This document shows, piece by piece, positions 44,570 to 53,250 of a DNA stretch of 64,000 bases (its first letter is position 1; each line of letters begins with the position of its first letter). The position numbers and the translations under genes were made by a program. The stretch comes from Archangiaceae bacterium (GTDB lineage: Bacteria; Myxococcota; Myxococcia; Myxococcales; Myxococcaceae): positions 248,001-312,000 of the forward strand of contig JADJNS010000004.1 of the NCBI GenBank assembly GCA_016714225.1. Reading direction: 5' to 3'. The notes under the pieces were generated by a model. That model did not search any database. It had not been told where the DNA came from and saw only the letters and a list, made by a program, of their open reading frames with translations.

Positions 44570-44639
44570 CGCTCTGCTACATGGCTGCAGCGCTTTTCTT
44601 TACGCGCCTCGGGCCACTGGTACCGTCGGCAGTGTCCCC

Positions 44640-44915
44640 GTGAACCGCCGAACGCTGCTGTGGATCGCCGCCGCGATCGCCCTGGTCCTCGCCGTCGTCA
44701 GCGCCTCGGCTGAGGGCGGCTTTCGCCGCTACCTGAAGCTCTCGCGCGACCTTGCTGCGCTGCGCGAGAAGAACCTCAAGCTGGCGCAGAAGAACGCCCA
44801 GCTGGTCGCCGAGATCGCCGCGCTCCACAAGAGCCCCGACGCGCAAGAGCAGGCCGCGCGCGAAGAGCTCGGCTACGTCAAGCCGCGCGAGCTGATCTTC
44901 ACCCTGGAGCGCTAG
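44640..44915 (+). CDS. ftsB: FtsB/DivIC-family septum formation initiator
   Basis: This 91-residue protein starts at GTG. A single N-terminal membrane helix (LLWIAAAIALVLAVVSASA) is followed by a coiled coil (LSRDLAALREKNLKLAQKNAQLVAEIAALH). A short C-terminal region ends in EELGYVKPRELIFTLE, the typical FtsB/DivIC ending. It should join FtsL and FtsQ in the divisome and help activate septal peptidoglycan synthesis. The diguanylate cyclase gene starts immediately after its stop codon, which suggests a link between division and c-di-GMP. Confidence 0.85.
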   Translation: MNRRTLLWIAAAIALVLAVVSASAEGGFRRYLKLSRDLAALREKNLKLAQKNAQLVAEIAALHKSPDAQEQAAREELGYVKPRELIFTLER

Positions 44916-47132
44916 GTGACCGCCGCCCTCGAACCCCGCACCGTCACCCACGCCGCGCCACTCCCGCGGGCGTCTCCTCCGCGCACCCGCACCGGCAGCA
45001 TGCCGGCCACCTCGAACCGCACCCGCATCGCCTGGGTGGTGAGGCTGCTCCCCGGCTTCGCGGCGCTGTTCACCTTCGGGGTGCTGGCCCGCGGCGGCTT
45101 CCAAGCGCTCTCCACGGTGGGCGCGTACGAGCTGGCCGCGGTCGGGCTCACCCTGGCCGGCCTTTCGCTCTCGGCGGTGCGCCGGGCGCGCCGCAGCGCG
45201 AGCGGAGTGCCCGCGCTCTTGCGCGACGAGCTCGAGCTGGGCGGCTGCGTGCTGGCCTTCACCTTCGCCGCCATCGCGCTGGCGGGCGAGCGCAGCTACC
45301 CGGTGGTGTACCTGCTCAGCGCCTTCGGGGTGACGTTCTTCTCGCGCCCCGCGGCGATCACCCTGCTCGGCGCGGCGGTGCTGTTCGACGCCCAGTCGAC
45401 GCTGGCGCAGCGCCCCGTCACCTTCGTCTGGCACACGCTGTTTCTCGCCGCGTTCGCGGCGCTCTACCACGCGGTGCTCTCGGGCCGCGTGGCCGCCTCG
45501 CGCAAGGCCGAAGACGAGGCGGTGAAGAACCGGCTGCGCGAGGTCGAAGAGCGGGCCCGCACCTTCCGCCTCGCCACCAGCGGCAGTCAGGACTCGAGCC
45601 CTTCGATCAACGACAAAGAGAAGTGGCTGCTCGCGAGCGTGAAGGAGATCGAAGGCGCGCTGGGCGCGGCCCTCGAGATCGCCGAGCAGGCCCTGCACAC
45701 CCACACCTGCGCGGTGTTTCTGCTCGGCGCCGACGACCGCTCGCTCAAGCTGCACGACTGCCGCAGCGCCTCGGACGCGGTGCAGCGCGACCGGCTGCCG
45801 GCGGGCGAGGGCGTGTTCGGAGCGATGCTCAAGCGCGGGCAGCCGATGCGGCTGTCGTCGCCGGGCGGAGTGAAGGGCGTCACCCACTACGAGGTGGGCG
45901 GGCCCACCCCCTGCGCGCTGTTGGCCGTGCCGATCATGGAGGCCGGAGGCCTGGTGCGGGGGGTGCTGGTGGCCGACCGGCTCGCTGCCGAGGCGTTCAC
46001 CGAGCACGACGAGCGCCTGCTCACCACCATCGCCTCCGAGGTGCTGCGCTCGGTCGAGGTCGAGCGGGTGATGGGCTACATCCGCAAGGCGCGCGACGAG
46101 AAAGACCGCTTCTTCCGCGCCATCGAAGAGCTGAACCGCGCCGGGTCGCCCGACCAGGTGTTCCTCGCGGTGCTCGAGAGCGCCCGGCAGATCGCTCCGC
46201 TCGACTTCTGCGCGGTGACGCTGGTGACCGACGAGAAGGGCCAGCGCATGCACCGCATCGCGCGCATGACCGGCGTCACCGCCCAGGGCCGCGCGCTCGA
46301 GGGCAAGACCTTCGCCGACAACAACGGCCTGGTGGCCAACGTGGTGCGCTACGGCGCGCCGCTGCCGGGCCGCGAGGTGGTGGCGATGGATCGCCAGGTC
46401 ATCTTCGACGGCGACACCCAGGTGCGCGGGCTGCAGAGCCTCAAGATCTTCCCCCTGGTGGCCGGCGACCGCATTCTCGGCACGCTGGTGGCCGGCTCGC
46501 GCAAGCGCAGCGCCATCGACGGCGAGGCCCAGCGCATGCTCGAGGTGATCGCCATTCAGGCCGCCCAGGCGGTGTTGCGCGCCCAGCTCTTCGAGCAGAT
46601 GGAGCGCATGGCCACCACCGACGGCCTCACCACGCTGCTCAACCACCGCACCTTCCAGGTGCGCTTCGACGAGGCGCTCGCGGCGGCCAAGCGGTACGGC
46701 CGCAAGTGCAGCGTCATTCTCACCGACATCGATCACTTCAAGAGCGTCAACGACACCTGGGGTCACCCGGTCGGAGACCTGGTCTTGAAGGGCGTGGCGA
46801 AGATCTTGAAAGACAAGGCCCGCGACACCGACGTGGTGGCCCGCTACGGCGGCGAAGAGTTCGCCATCATCATGCCCGAGACCGACACCAAGGGCGCGCT
46901 GGTGATCGCCGAGCGCATTCGCGAGGCGGTGATGGCCGAGGTGCACCAGAGCGATCAGGGCCCGCTCAAGGTCACGCTCTCGCTGGGCATCGCCACCTTC
47001 CCCGAAGCCGCGCAGGACAAGCAGACGATGGTGGACCTCGCCGACCAGTGCCTCTACTTTGCCAAGCGGCACGGCCGGAATCAGTCCGTCACCGTGGCGC
47101 AGATGCAGGCTGGCAAGCGCGTCGCGGGGTAG
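44916..47132 (+). CDS. Membrane diguanylate cyclase with two GAF domains (DmxA-like architecture)
   Basis: This 738-residue protein starts at GTG directly after the ftsB stop. Residues about 35-200 form an N-terminal membrane region of about six helices, then a coiled linker, GAF-like domains at roughly 230-380 and 400-565, and a C-terminal GGDEF domain. The active site is RYGGEEF, and RDTD five residues before it is an inhibitory-site RxxD. It should make c-di-GMP with product inhibition. The layout resembles the Myxococcus DmxA cyclase reported to act at division sites, and the adjacent ftsB fits. That identity is an inference I could not test. Confidence 0.85.
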   Translation: MTAALEPRTVTHAAPLPRASPPRTRTGSMPATSNRTRIAWVVRLLPGFAALFTFGVLARGGFQALSTVGAYELAAVGLTLAGLSLSAVRRARRSASGVPALLRDELELGGCVLAFTFAAIALAGERSYPVVYLLSAFGVTFFSRPAAITLLGAAVLFDAQSTLAQRPVTFVWHTLFLAAFAALYHAVLSGRVAASRKAEDEAVKNRLREVEERARTFRLATSGSQDSSPSINDKEKWLLASVKEIEGALGAALEIAEQALHTHTCAVFLLGADDRSLKLHDCRSASDAVQRDRLPAGEGVFGAMLKRGQPMRLSSPGGVKGVTHYEVGGPTPCALLAVPIMEAGGLVRGVLVADRLAAEAFTEHDERLLTTIASEVLRSVEVERVMGYIRKARDEKDRFFRAIEELNRAGSPDQVFLAVLESARQIAPLDFCAVTLVTDEKGQRMHRIARMTGVTAQGRALEGKTFADNNGLVANVVRYGAPLPGREVVAMDRQVIFDGDTQVRGLQSLKIFPLVAGDRILGTLVAGSRKRSAIDGEAQRMLEVIAIQAAQAVLRAQLFEQMERMATTDGLTTLLNHRTFQVRFDEALAAAKRYGRKCSVILTDIDHFKSVNDTWGHPVGDLVLKGVAKILKDKARDTDVVARYGGEEFAIIMPETDTKGALVIAERIREAVMAEVHQSDQGPLKVTLSLGIATFPEAAQDKQTMVDLADQCLYFAKRHGRNQSVTVAQMQAGKRVAG

Positions 47133-47143
47133 GGCACGATCGA

Positions 47144-48421
47144 GTGGGTATAAGAGGACAGCTCACCGTGCTGGTGCCCGGCGTGGTGGCGGTCGGCCTG
47201 GTCTCGCTCGCGTTTCTCGCCGCCGAGCAGCAGCGCCGCGACGGCATGAACGACCTGCGCCTGCGCCGGGTGCAGGTGCTGCAGGCCATCGGGCTCACCG
47301 CCGCGGTGCACGTGGCGCAGAACGACATGGCCGACCTCGACACCCTGGTGGCGCTGTTCACCGAGGCCAACAAGAACGAGCTGCTCGACCTGGCCATCGT
47401 CGACGACGACGGCCGCGTGCTGGCGAACTCGCGCCCCGAGCTGTTCAACACCGTGCGCGACGACGCCTTCACCCGGGCGGCAGTGAGCTCTGAGACCCCG
47501 GTGTGGGCGTGGTCGAAGGGCGAGCTCAGCCTGGCGGTGCCCGCGCGCGCCGGCATTCGCTGGGCCACGGTGGTGACCCGCTGGTCGCTCGAGGGCCTCG
47601 AGGCGTCGATCTCGCGCACCCGCGCGCAGTGGCTGGGAGTCGCCCTGGCGCTGTTCCTGGTGCTGGGCGCGATTCTCTACCTCGGCCTCGACCGGCTGGT
47701 GGTGGCGCCCATTCGCGCCCTGCAGCGCTCGGTGAAGAAGATGGAGGGCGGCTCGCTCGACGCGCGCGCTCCCAAGCTCTCGGGCCGCGAGTTCAGCGAG
47801 CTGTCTGACAACATCAACCACATGGCGCAGGCGCTGCAGAGCCAGCGCGAGAACCTCGAGCGCGCGGTGCAGGAGCGCACCCACGAGCTGCAAGAGCTCA
47901 ACGGCCGGCTCGAGCGCCTGGCGGTCACCGACGGCCTGACCGGGGTGTTCAACCACCGCCGCTTTCAAGAGCAGCTGGCCTCTGAGGTCTTGCGCAGCCA
48001 GCGCACCAACCGCCCGCTCTCGGTGCTGATGATCGACGTCGATCTCTTCAAGCGGGTGAACGACTCGATGGGCCACCCCGCCGGCGACGAGCTGCTGCGG
48101 CGCATCGCCCAGGTGGTGCAGAGCACGCTGCGGCAGACCGACCTGCTCGCCCGCTACGGCGGTGAAGAGTTCGCGGTGGTGCTGCCCGAGACCCCCAAGG
48201 GCGAGGGCATCGCCGCGGCCGAGCGCGCGCGGCAGGCGGTCGAAGAGCAGGTGAACGAGGGCGCCCGGTGGACGCAGAAGGTCACCGTGAGCGTGGGCGT
48301 CGCCACCTGGCCCGACGACGGCACCACCCCGCAGACCCTGCTGGTGGCGGCCGACCAGGCGCTCTACACCGCCAAGCGCGCCGGTCGAAACCGGGTGGTG
48401 CCCGCCGAGGCGGCGGCATGA
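47144..48421 (+). CDS. HAMP-GGDEF diguanylate cyclase
   Basis: This 425-residue protein starts at GTG, 11 bp after the previous cyclase. It has an N-terminal membrane helix (LTVLVPGVVAVGLVSLAFLA) and a periplasmic sensory segment (about residues 30-165). A second helix (LGVALALFLVLGAILYLGL), a HAMP domain (VAPIRALQRSVKKMEGGSLDARAP) and a coiled coil follow. A GGDEF domain has active site RYGGEEF and inhibitory site RQTD. Both features predict an active, product-inhibited cyclase responding to a periplasmic signal. Its TGA overlaps the ATG of the PhnD-like lipoprotein gene, so that protein may supply the signal. Confidence 0.88.
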   Translation: MGIRGQLTVLVPGVVAVGLVSLAFLAAEQQRRDGMNDLRLRRVQVLQAIGLTAAVHVAQNDMADLDTLVALFTEANKNELLDLAIVDDDGRVLANSRPELFNTVRDDAFTRAAVSSETPVWAWSKGELSLAVPARAGIRWATVVTRWSLEGLEASISRTRAQWLGVALALFLVLGAILYLGLDRLVVAPIRALQRSVKKMEGGSLDARAPKLSGREFSELSDNINHMAQALQSQRENLERAVQERTHELQELNGRLERLAVTDGLTGVFNHRRFQEQLASEVLRSQRTNRPLSVLMIDVDLFKRVNDSMGHPAGDELLRRIAQVVQSTLRQTDLLARYGGEEFAVVLPETPKGEGIAAAERARQAVEEQVNEGARWTQKVTVSVGVATWPDDGTTPQTLLVAADQALYTAKRAGRNRVVPAEAAA

Positions 48422-49338
48422 GCCGCTTCCGGCGAGCCGTGCTGGCGATGGTGGTGTCGACGGCCTGCTTCGAGCAGCCGGCCGATCACCTGCCCCAGCC
48501 CAAGCCGCCGTCTTCGAGCGCCTTCAGGTTCGAGGCTCCGCCGGGGGTCGAGAAGCTCAAGGTGGGTCTGGTGCCCTCGCTGTCTCCCGACCGCATGAAG
48601 GCCACCCGCGCCGCGCTGATCTCGTACCTGGCGGGGAACCTGGGGCTGCCCATCGAGGTGGTGGTGGGCTCTGACTACGGCGAGATGGGGCGGCTGATGG
48701 CCCGGGGTGAGGTCGACCTCGCCGAGTTTCCCCCGTTCGCGTTCGTGCGCGCGAGGCGGCAGAGCCGGGTGACGCCGCTGGTCAGCGCGATCTCGTCGGG
48801 CAGCTCGACCTCGGGCGGTTACATCGTGGTGCGCGAAGACAGCCCGCGCCGCACCCTCGATGACCTGAAGGGCGCCCGGCTCGGCTTCGTCGACCCCGCG
48901 TCGACCTCGGGTTACCTGTACCCGATGAAGCTGTTCAAGGACCACGGCATCGAGCCGTCGACGTTCTTCAAGTCGATCGAGTTCATCGGCAGCCACGACG
49001 GCGTGCTGCTGGCGCTGCTCGACGGGCGCATCGACGTGGGCGCCACCTGGCAGGGCAGCTTCGGAGCGCTGCGCGCGTCGCGCAACGTCGACCCGCTCTC
49101 GTTTCGGGTGATCGCCAAGATGCCGCGCACTCCGCAAGACGTGTGGTGCGCGCGAGAGAACCTGCCGCCCGAGGTGGGGCAGGCGGTGAGGCAGCTGCTC
49201 TTGCAGCTCTCGATGCGCAACCGCGCCGAGCGCGACATTCTCAACGCCATGCGGGTCAACGGCTACGTCGCCGCCGACCTCGCCGCCTACGCGCAGGTCG
49301 AGCGCATCGCCGACGAGCTCGACGCGGGCTCGCCGTGA
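48418..49338 (+). CDS. PhnD-like periplasmic substrate-binding lipoprotein (orphan)
   Basis: This 306-residue protein has a leader with lipobox STAC (Cys17). The rest is a type 2 periplasmic-binding fold of the PhnD/SsuA class (LKVGLVPSLSPDRMKATRAALISYLAGNLGLPIEVVVGSDY-type start, GEVDLAEFPPFAFVRAR, GYIVVREDS, ATWQGSFGALRA). Relatives bind phosphonate, phosphite or similar anions. No permease or ATPase gene accompanies it. The ATGA overlap with the upstream cyclase gene suggests a sensing rather than transport role. Confidence 0.85.
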   Translation: MSRFRRAVLAMVVSTACFEQPADHLPQPKPPSSSAFRFEAPPGVEKLKVGLVPSLSPDRMKATRAALISYLAGNLGLPIEVVVGSDYGEMGRLMARGEVDLAEFPPFAFVRARRQSRVTPLVSAISSGSSTSGGYIVVREDSPRRTLDDLKGARLGFVDPASTSGYLYPMKLFKDHGIEPSTFFKSIEFIGSHDGVLLALLDGRIDVGATWQGSFGALRASRNVDPLSFRVIAKMPRTPQDVWCARENLPPEVGQAVRQLLLQLSMRNRAERDILNAMRVNGYVAADLAAYAQVERIADELDAGSP

Positions 49339-50096
49339 GCGCGCCGCTTCAGGTCACGGTGAGCAACACCCTCGCGCCCGAGCTGCTCGCGCGCGCGCGC
49401 GCCTGCGCCGAGGCGTGGGGCCTGCCGTTCTTCCAGCGCGACAAGTACACCGGGCTGCCCGAGGGCACCTATCTGGTGCTGGGCGGCGACGGGTGGACGC
49501 TGAGAGACCCCGCCGGCACCCTCAGGTTCAGCGAAGGCCTCGCGCGCCTTCGCATCAAGCGGCTCGAGGCGGGCGAGCGCGACGACGTGCTGGTGCGGCT
49601 GTGCGAGCTCGAAGAAGGCGACCAGGTGCTCGACTGCACCTTCGGCCTGGGGGCCGACGCCCAGGTCTGCGCGCACGTGGTGGGCAGCGCGGGCAGGGTG
49701 GTGGGCCTCGAGAAGAGCCTGCCGCTGTGGGCGCTGGCGTCTGAGGGCCTCAAGGCGCAGGTGTCTTCGCCCCGCCACGCGCCCATCGAGCTGCGCCACG
49801 CCGACTGCCTCGAGTTCTTGCGCGCCCAGGCCCCGCAGAGCTTCGACTGCGTGCTGTTCGACCCGATGTTCGGCAAGCGCAAGAAGGCGTCGCCGGCCTT
49901 CGACGTGCTGCGCGCGCACGCCGAGCACGCGCCGCTGCCCGCCGAGGCCATCGGGCTCGCCCGCCGGGTGGCCCGGCGGTGGGTGGTGGTGAAGGGCGCG
50001 CGTTACACCGAAGATCTGAAGCGCCTGGGCCTGCACCCCGAGCCCACCTCGCGCTTCTCCGAGGTGGTGTGGGCGCGAGTCAGGGGAGGCATATGA
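49335..50096 (+). CDS. Class I SAM-dependent methyltransferase, RsmJ-like
   Basis: This 253-residue protein starts at a GTG overlapping the previous stop (GTGA). SAM-binding motif I is LDCTFGLGADAQVCAHVVG, with an acidic residue after the next strand (VVGLEKS). The catalytic block VLFDPMFGKRKKASPAFD resembles the DPMFP/KS motif of RsmJ (YhiQ), which methylates G1516 of 16S rRNA. The N-terminal roughly 80 residues match the small accessory domain of that family. It is probably a cytoplasmic rRNA enzyme, although in this operon context another substrate cannot be excluded. Confidence 0.75.
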   Translation: MSAPLQVTVSNTLAPELLARARACAEAWGLPFFQRDKYTGLPEGTYLVLGGDGWTLRDPAGTLRFSEGLARLRIKRLEAGERDDVLVRLCELEEGDQVLDCTFGLGADAQVCAHVVGSAGRVVGLEKSLPLWALASEGLKAQVSSPRHAPIELRHADCLEFLRAQAPQSFDCVLFDPMFGKRKKASPAFDVLRAHAEHAPLPAEAIGLARRVARRWVVVKGARYTEDLKRLGLHPEPTSRFSEVVWARVRGGI

Positions 50097-50305
50097 GAGT
50101 CGTGCTGGTGGCGATGCTGCTGATGGGCTGTGCGCACTCGAGCAAGGCGCGCGGCGCCCAGTGCCCCGAGGCGCCGAAGTGCCTCACCGCGCCGGTCTGC
50201 GCGTGGGACGACGCGCTCGGCTGCCAGGTGTGCCAGTGCTCCGAGGCGATGATCGAACGGGGCAGCGAGCCGCCGCCCGGCCAGGCGCCTTTCCCCAACC
50301 ACTGA
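50093..50305 (+). CDS. Small Cys-rich lipoprotein
   Basis: This 70-residue protein has leader MRVVLVAMLLMGC with lipobox LMGC. The mature part contains seven further Cys in about 40 residues (QCPEAPKC, APVC, LGCQVCQC), likely disulfide-bonded or metal-binding, and a Pro-rich end. A strong Shine-Dalgarno (AGGGGAGG) precedes the ATG, which overlaps the methyltransferase stop. It ends 9 bp from the convergent nucleotidase gene. Function is unknown. Confidence 0.75.
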   Translation: MRVVLVAMLLMGCAHSSKARGAQCPEAPKCLTAPVCAWDDALGCQVCQCSEAMIERGSEPPPGQAPFPNH

Positions 50306-50314
50306 CTGCGCGCT

Positions 50315-52003
50315 TCAGGCGCTGTTGGTGCCCTTGGGCGGGCCTTCGCCGCCGAGCGGCGCCAGCTTCGCGGTCGGCGCGCCGGCCACCTCGTGCGGCA
50401 TCAGGTCGCGCGGAGAGCGGAAGTACTGGGCCGGCGAGTAGAAGAGAAAGTTCGAGACCCGGCTGGTGTACAGGCAGGCGTACTGCTCGACCTGCTCGCC
50501 GAAGCGCGAGTTTTCGCTTCCCTCTTTGAACATCAGGCCCCAGAACGGGTTGAAGCCGCGCTCGACGTCGGTCTCGAGCACCTCGGCGATGTCGTTGGTC
50601 TCGCGGTACGCCTTGCGCAGCCGATCGAGCTCGCCCTTGAGGCGCTTGCGCTCGTCCTCCAGCGCCTGGCGGGGCGGGCCCTCGAGCCCGTCGCGCTCGA
50701 GCTTGCGCTCGGCGGAGTTGAGCAACGCCTTGTGCTTGCCGATCTCGTCGTCGACCCGCGCGCGTAAGATCTCGATCTCGGACAGGCGGCCGATCTCGTC
50801 CGAGCGGCCGAAGGTGTAGTTGAGCTCGTCTTCGAGCTCTTGCACCACCATGCAGGTGCGCCACAGCGAGGTCTTCTTCGACTTCAAGATGTCGCCGTAG
50901 ATGTGATCGCCGACGTACAGCACCCGCTCGCCGGCGTGCTGGGTGAGCCGCTCGAAGGTCTGCAGGTTGCCGCCCTGGTACACCTTGCCGCGCTCGAGCG
51001 CGGTGGGCTCGCCCGAGGTCTTCACCTGTGCGGTGGTGGGGTCGACCTCGAGAAAGGGCTCATGCCCGGTGAAGAAGTCGGGCTTGCGCGCCGCGGTGAC
51101 CACCACGTCGAAGTAGTTGCGCCAGAAGGGGTACTCGGGCACCACCCCGTCGAGCAGGTAGCGCATCACCGCGTCGGTGTAGTCCCACCCGCTGTTGGTG
51201 AGCACGAACAGCTTCTTGCCGCCGCTGCGCAGCTTGTGCAGCGCGGGCCCCAGCTCGGGGTCCTTGAAGATGTAGTGGCCGATGTCCTTCCGGATCACTT
51301 CCTTCAGCGAGTTGTCGCGGTGGACGGTGTCGATCGCCTCGCGAATGTCGTCGTACAGCTTGGCGTAGTCGAGCTTCTGGCCCAGGTCGCGCTCGAGCTT
51401 CTCGATGATGCCGGCGAACAGGCACGCCTCGGGCAGCGCGAAGAGCGTGTCGATCCACGCGTATTCGGGGTTCTTCAGCCGTACCAGCTCGTTGCGGTAG
51501 AGCGTCTTGAGCTGCTCTTCGGTGAGCGGCTGGCGGCCGTGGTAGGCGCGGCCCACCAGCCCGAAGCGATCGATCTTGAGCAGGTTGCCGTGGCGCTTGT
51601 CGACGAACAGCCCGCGCATCACGAACTGGTGGTCGTAGATGATGCCGGCGATCTCGGCGGGGTAGCCGTAGTTGGCGATCAGCCGCTGCAGCGTCATGTC
51701 GTACGAGAGCTGCTCGATGCGACGCTGGTGGTAGATCGCCAGCGTGTAGTCCATGTCGAAGCCGATCAGGTCGATGTTGCTCAGGCGCAGGTTGCGGTTG
51801 ACGAACACCTGGCGGGCCCGATCGGTCTCGGGCAGCTCGCGGGGCTTGTTGCTGATCAGCCCCTGCAGCTCGACGTCGTGGAGAATGCCCAGCGCCCGCT
51901 TCGAGAGCTCGAGCGTCTTGTCCTGATCAATCTGCCCCAGTCTGCTGCCGTGAAGCGGTTCCAAGAGTTTCCCTTCGATACTACGGCGTGGCACTCTTTC
52001 CAA
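50315..52003 (-). CDS. HAD-IG family 5'-nucleotidase
   Basis: This 562-residue HAD-superfamily hydrolase of the cytosolic purine 5'-nucleotidase group (TIGR02244) has the DxDxT nucleophile motif in IGFDMDYTLAIY. Motif II is in LFVLTNSGWDYT, and motif IV acidic residues are in VLYVGDHIYGD. A long helical insertion (about 415-490) is Arg/Glu-rich. It should dephosphorylate IMP/GMP-type nucleotides. The first codon is TTG at 52003; a GTG at 51994 is the other option. The upstream small gene begins only 4 bp away on the other strand, so one of the two starts may be annotated too early. Confidence 0.88.
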   Translation of the reverse strand: MERVPRRSIEGKLLEPLHGSRLGQIDQDKTLELSKRALGILHDVELQGLISNKPRELPETDRARQVFVNRNLRLSNIDLIGFDMDYTLAIYHQRRIEQLSYDMTLQRLIANYGYPAEIAGIIYDHQFVMRGLFVDKRHGNLLKIDRFGLVGRAYHGRQPLTEEQLKTLYRNELVRLKNPEYAWIDTLFALPEACLFAGIIEKLERDLGQKLDYAKLYDDIREAIDTVHRDNSLKEVIRKDIGHYIFKDPELGPALHKLRSGGKKLFVLTNSGWDYTDAVMRYLLDGVVPEYPFWRNYFDVVVTAARKPDFFTGHEPFLEVDPTTAQVKTSGEPTALERGKVYQGGNLQTFERLTQHAGERVLYVGDHIYGDILKSKKTSLWRTCMVVQELEDELNYTFGRSDEIGRLSEIEILRARVDDEIGKHKALLNSAERKLERDGLEGPPRQALEDERKRLKGELDRLRKAYRETNDIAEVLETDVERGFNPFWGLMFKEGSENSRFGEQVEQYACLYTSRVSNFLFYSPAQYFRSPRDLMPHEVAGAPTAKLAPLGGEGPPKGTNSA

Positions 52004-52007
52004 TCAG

Positions 52008-52292
52008 ATGGCTGCTCGTAGGAAAAACGACGAGACGGCGGCCCTGAAAGTGCGCATCGAAGAGCTCGAGCTTCGCGTGAAGCTGCTCGAGGCGCGCGTG
52101 CGGGCTGGCCTGCGGCAGGCGCGGGTGGCGCAGCGCGAGACGGCTGCCCGCTCTCGGCTGGCGCGACGCGCCCGCCCACGCGCCCGCTGCCCCGGCTGCC
52201 TGCTCGAGCTGCCCGCCGGCCGCCAGGCCGACGCCTGCGTCTGGTGCGGGTTTCGGTTCGAAGCGGTGCGGCCCGTGTACTTGAAGGGCTGA
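52008..52292 (+). CDS. Small coiled-coil protein with C-terminal zinc ribbon
   Basis: This 94-residue protein has a basic, helical N-terminus (ALKVRIEELELRVKLLEARVRAGLRQ) and a C-terminal zinc ribbon with CPGC and CVWC about 16 residues apart. It is Arg-rich overall, so it could contact nucleic acid. The start is ATG at 52008, very close to the divergent nucleotidase start. Function is unknown. Confidence 0.65.
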   Translation: MAARRKNDETAALKVRIEELELRVKLLEARVRAGLRQARVAQRETAARSRLARRARPRARCPGCLLELPAGRQADACVWCGFRFEAVRPVYLKG

Positions 52293-52306
52293 CCCCCGGG
52301 GCGAGG

Positions 52307-52312
52307 TAGAAG
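52307..52312 (+). promoter_or_regulatory. -10-like hexamer TAGAAG, possible leaderless promoter
   Basis: TAGAAG lies 7 nt before the ATG at 52320. TTGAAG occurs 20 bp further upstream as a poor -35. The GCGGGGC between hexamer and start could act as a weak Shine-Dalgarno instead. Confidence 0.3.
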
Positions 52313-52319
52313 GCGGGGC

Positions 52320-53210
52320 ATGATCTGGGCCGCAGGCCTCGTGGGGGCAGTTCTTGCGGGCTCGAGCGGCGCATCGATCGCGCTCACGTACGAGGCGCCC
52401 CCCGCCTGTCCCCCCGTCGAGCACTTCCATCGTCAGCTCGCGGCGCGCCTCGGCTACGACCCCGTCCGCGAGCCGTCCACCCAGCATGTGAAGGTCTTCA
52501 CCGAGGCCCGCGACGGAGCACTCGTCGTCAGCCTGAGGGTCGACGACGCGAAGGAGCGCCTCTTTCCCGGCGGGCCGACCGACTGCGAGTCGCTGGTCGA
52601 CGGAGCTGCCATTGCGCTCGCGATCGCGCTGGACCCGGTCACGATGGTGAGGGCACGCAAGCCCGCAGCGCCACCCGCTCCGCAGCAGGCCGTCGTCGCC
52701 GAGCCTGCTCCCGCGACACCGGCGGTCGAAGCGGTGGTGCTCGCCGGCATCCGTTCTTCCATCGCGTTGCTGCCCCAACTCGCCCTCGGCCCCGTCGCGC
52801 AGGCCCGCGTGCGCATTAGAAGGTTCAGCATCACGTTGGAGGGCGACGCAGCGTTCGCGCTCCCTCTGCGCGTCGACGGGGGCATGCTCGGCTCTTCTGC
52901 CTTTCGCGGCGGGGCACAGCTCTGCGCGCATGCCTGGTTCGCTGGGCTCTGTGTGCGCGGAACCGGCGGCGCGGTCGCCATCTCGGGCACCGGCTTCACC
53001 AACGCACACACCGCATGGCTGCCGCTCGCGACCCTCGGCCCGGCCTTCACGGCCGACTGGTCGCCAACCCCCGGGCTGCTGCTGCAGGCCGCGGCGGGCG
53101 TTGAGCTGAGCCTCTTTCGACACGCCGTCGCCGTCGGCGCCGCCGACATCTGGCAAGCCTCGCTGTTCACGGGCTTTCTGACGCTCGGTGCTGGCTGGCA
53201 CTTTCTGTGA
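52320..53210 (+). CDS. Outer-membrane barrel protein of an ECF sigma operon
   Basis: This 296-residue protein has a signal peptide (MIWAAGLVGAVLAGSSGASIA). Residues about 22-110 form a small domain with two Cys (PPACPPVEHF, GPTDCESLVDG). A Pro/Ala/Val-rich linker (about 112-140) leads to a C-terminal beta-rich region of about 150 residues ending in LGAGWHFL, as in an outer-membrane barrel. It stands 40 bp ahead of an ECF sigma factor gene. Similar proteins beside ECF genes occur in myxobacteria without known function. It may be a sensor or a target of the regulon. Confidence 0.75.
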   Translation: MIWAAGLVGAVLAGSSGASIALTYEAPPACPPVEHFHRQLAARLGYDPVREPSTQHVKVFTEARDGALVVSLRVDDAKERLFPGGPTDCESLVDGAAIALAIALDPVTMVRARKPAAPPAPQQAVVAEPAPATPAVEAVVLAGIRSSIALLPQLALGPVAQARVRIRRFSITLEGDAAFALPLRVDGGMLGSSAFRGGAQLCAHAWFAGLCVRGTGGAVAISGTGFTNAHTAWLPLATLGPAFTADWSPTPGLLLQAAAGVELSLFRHAVAVGAADIWQASLFTGFLTLGAGWHFL

Positions 53211-53250
53211 CGGAACCTGCCGTGCCGATCAGATTGGGTGACCGGGCCTG

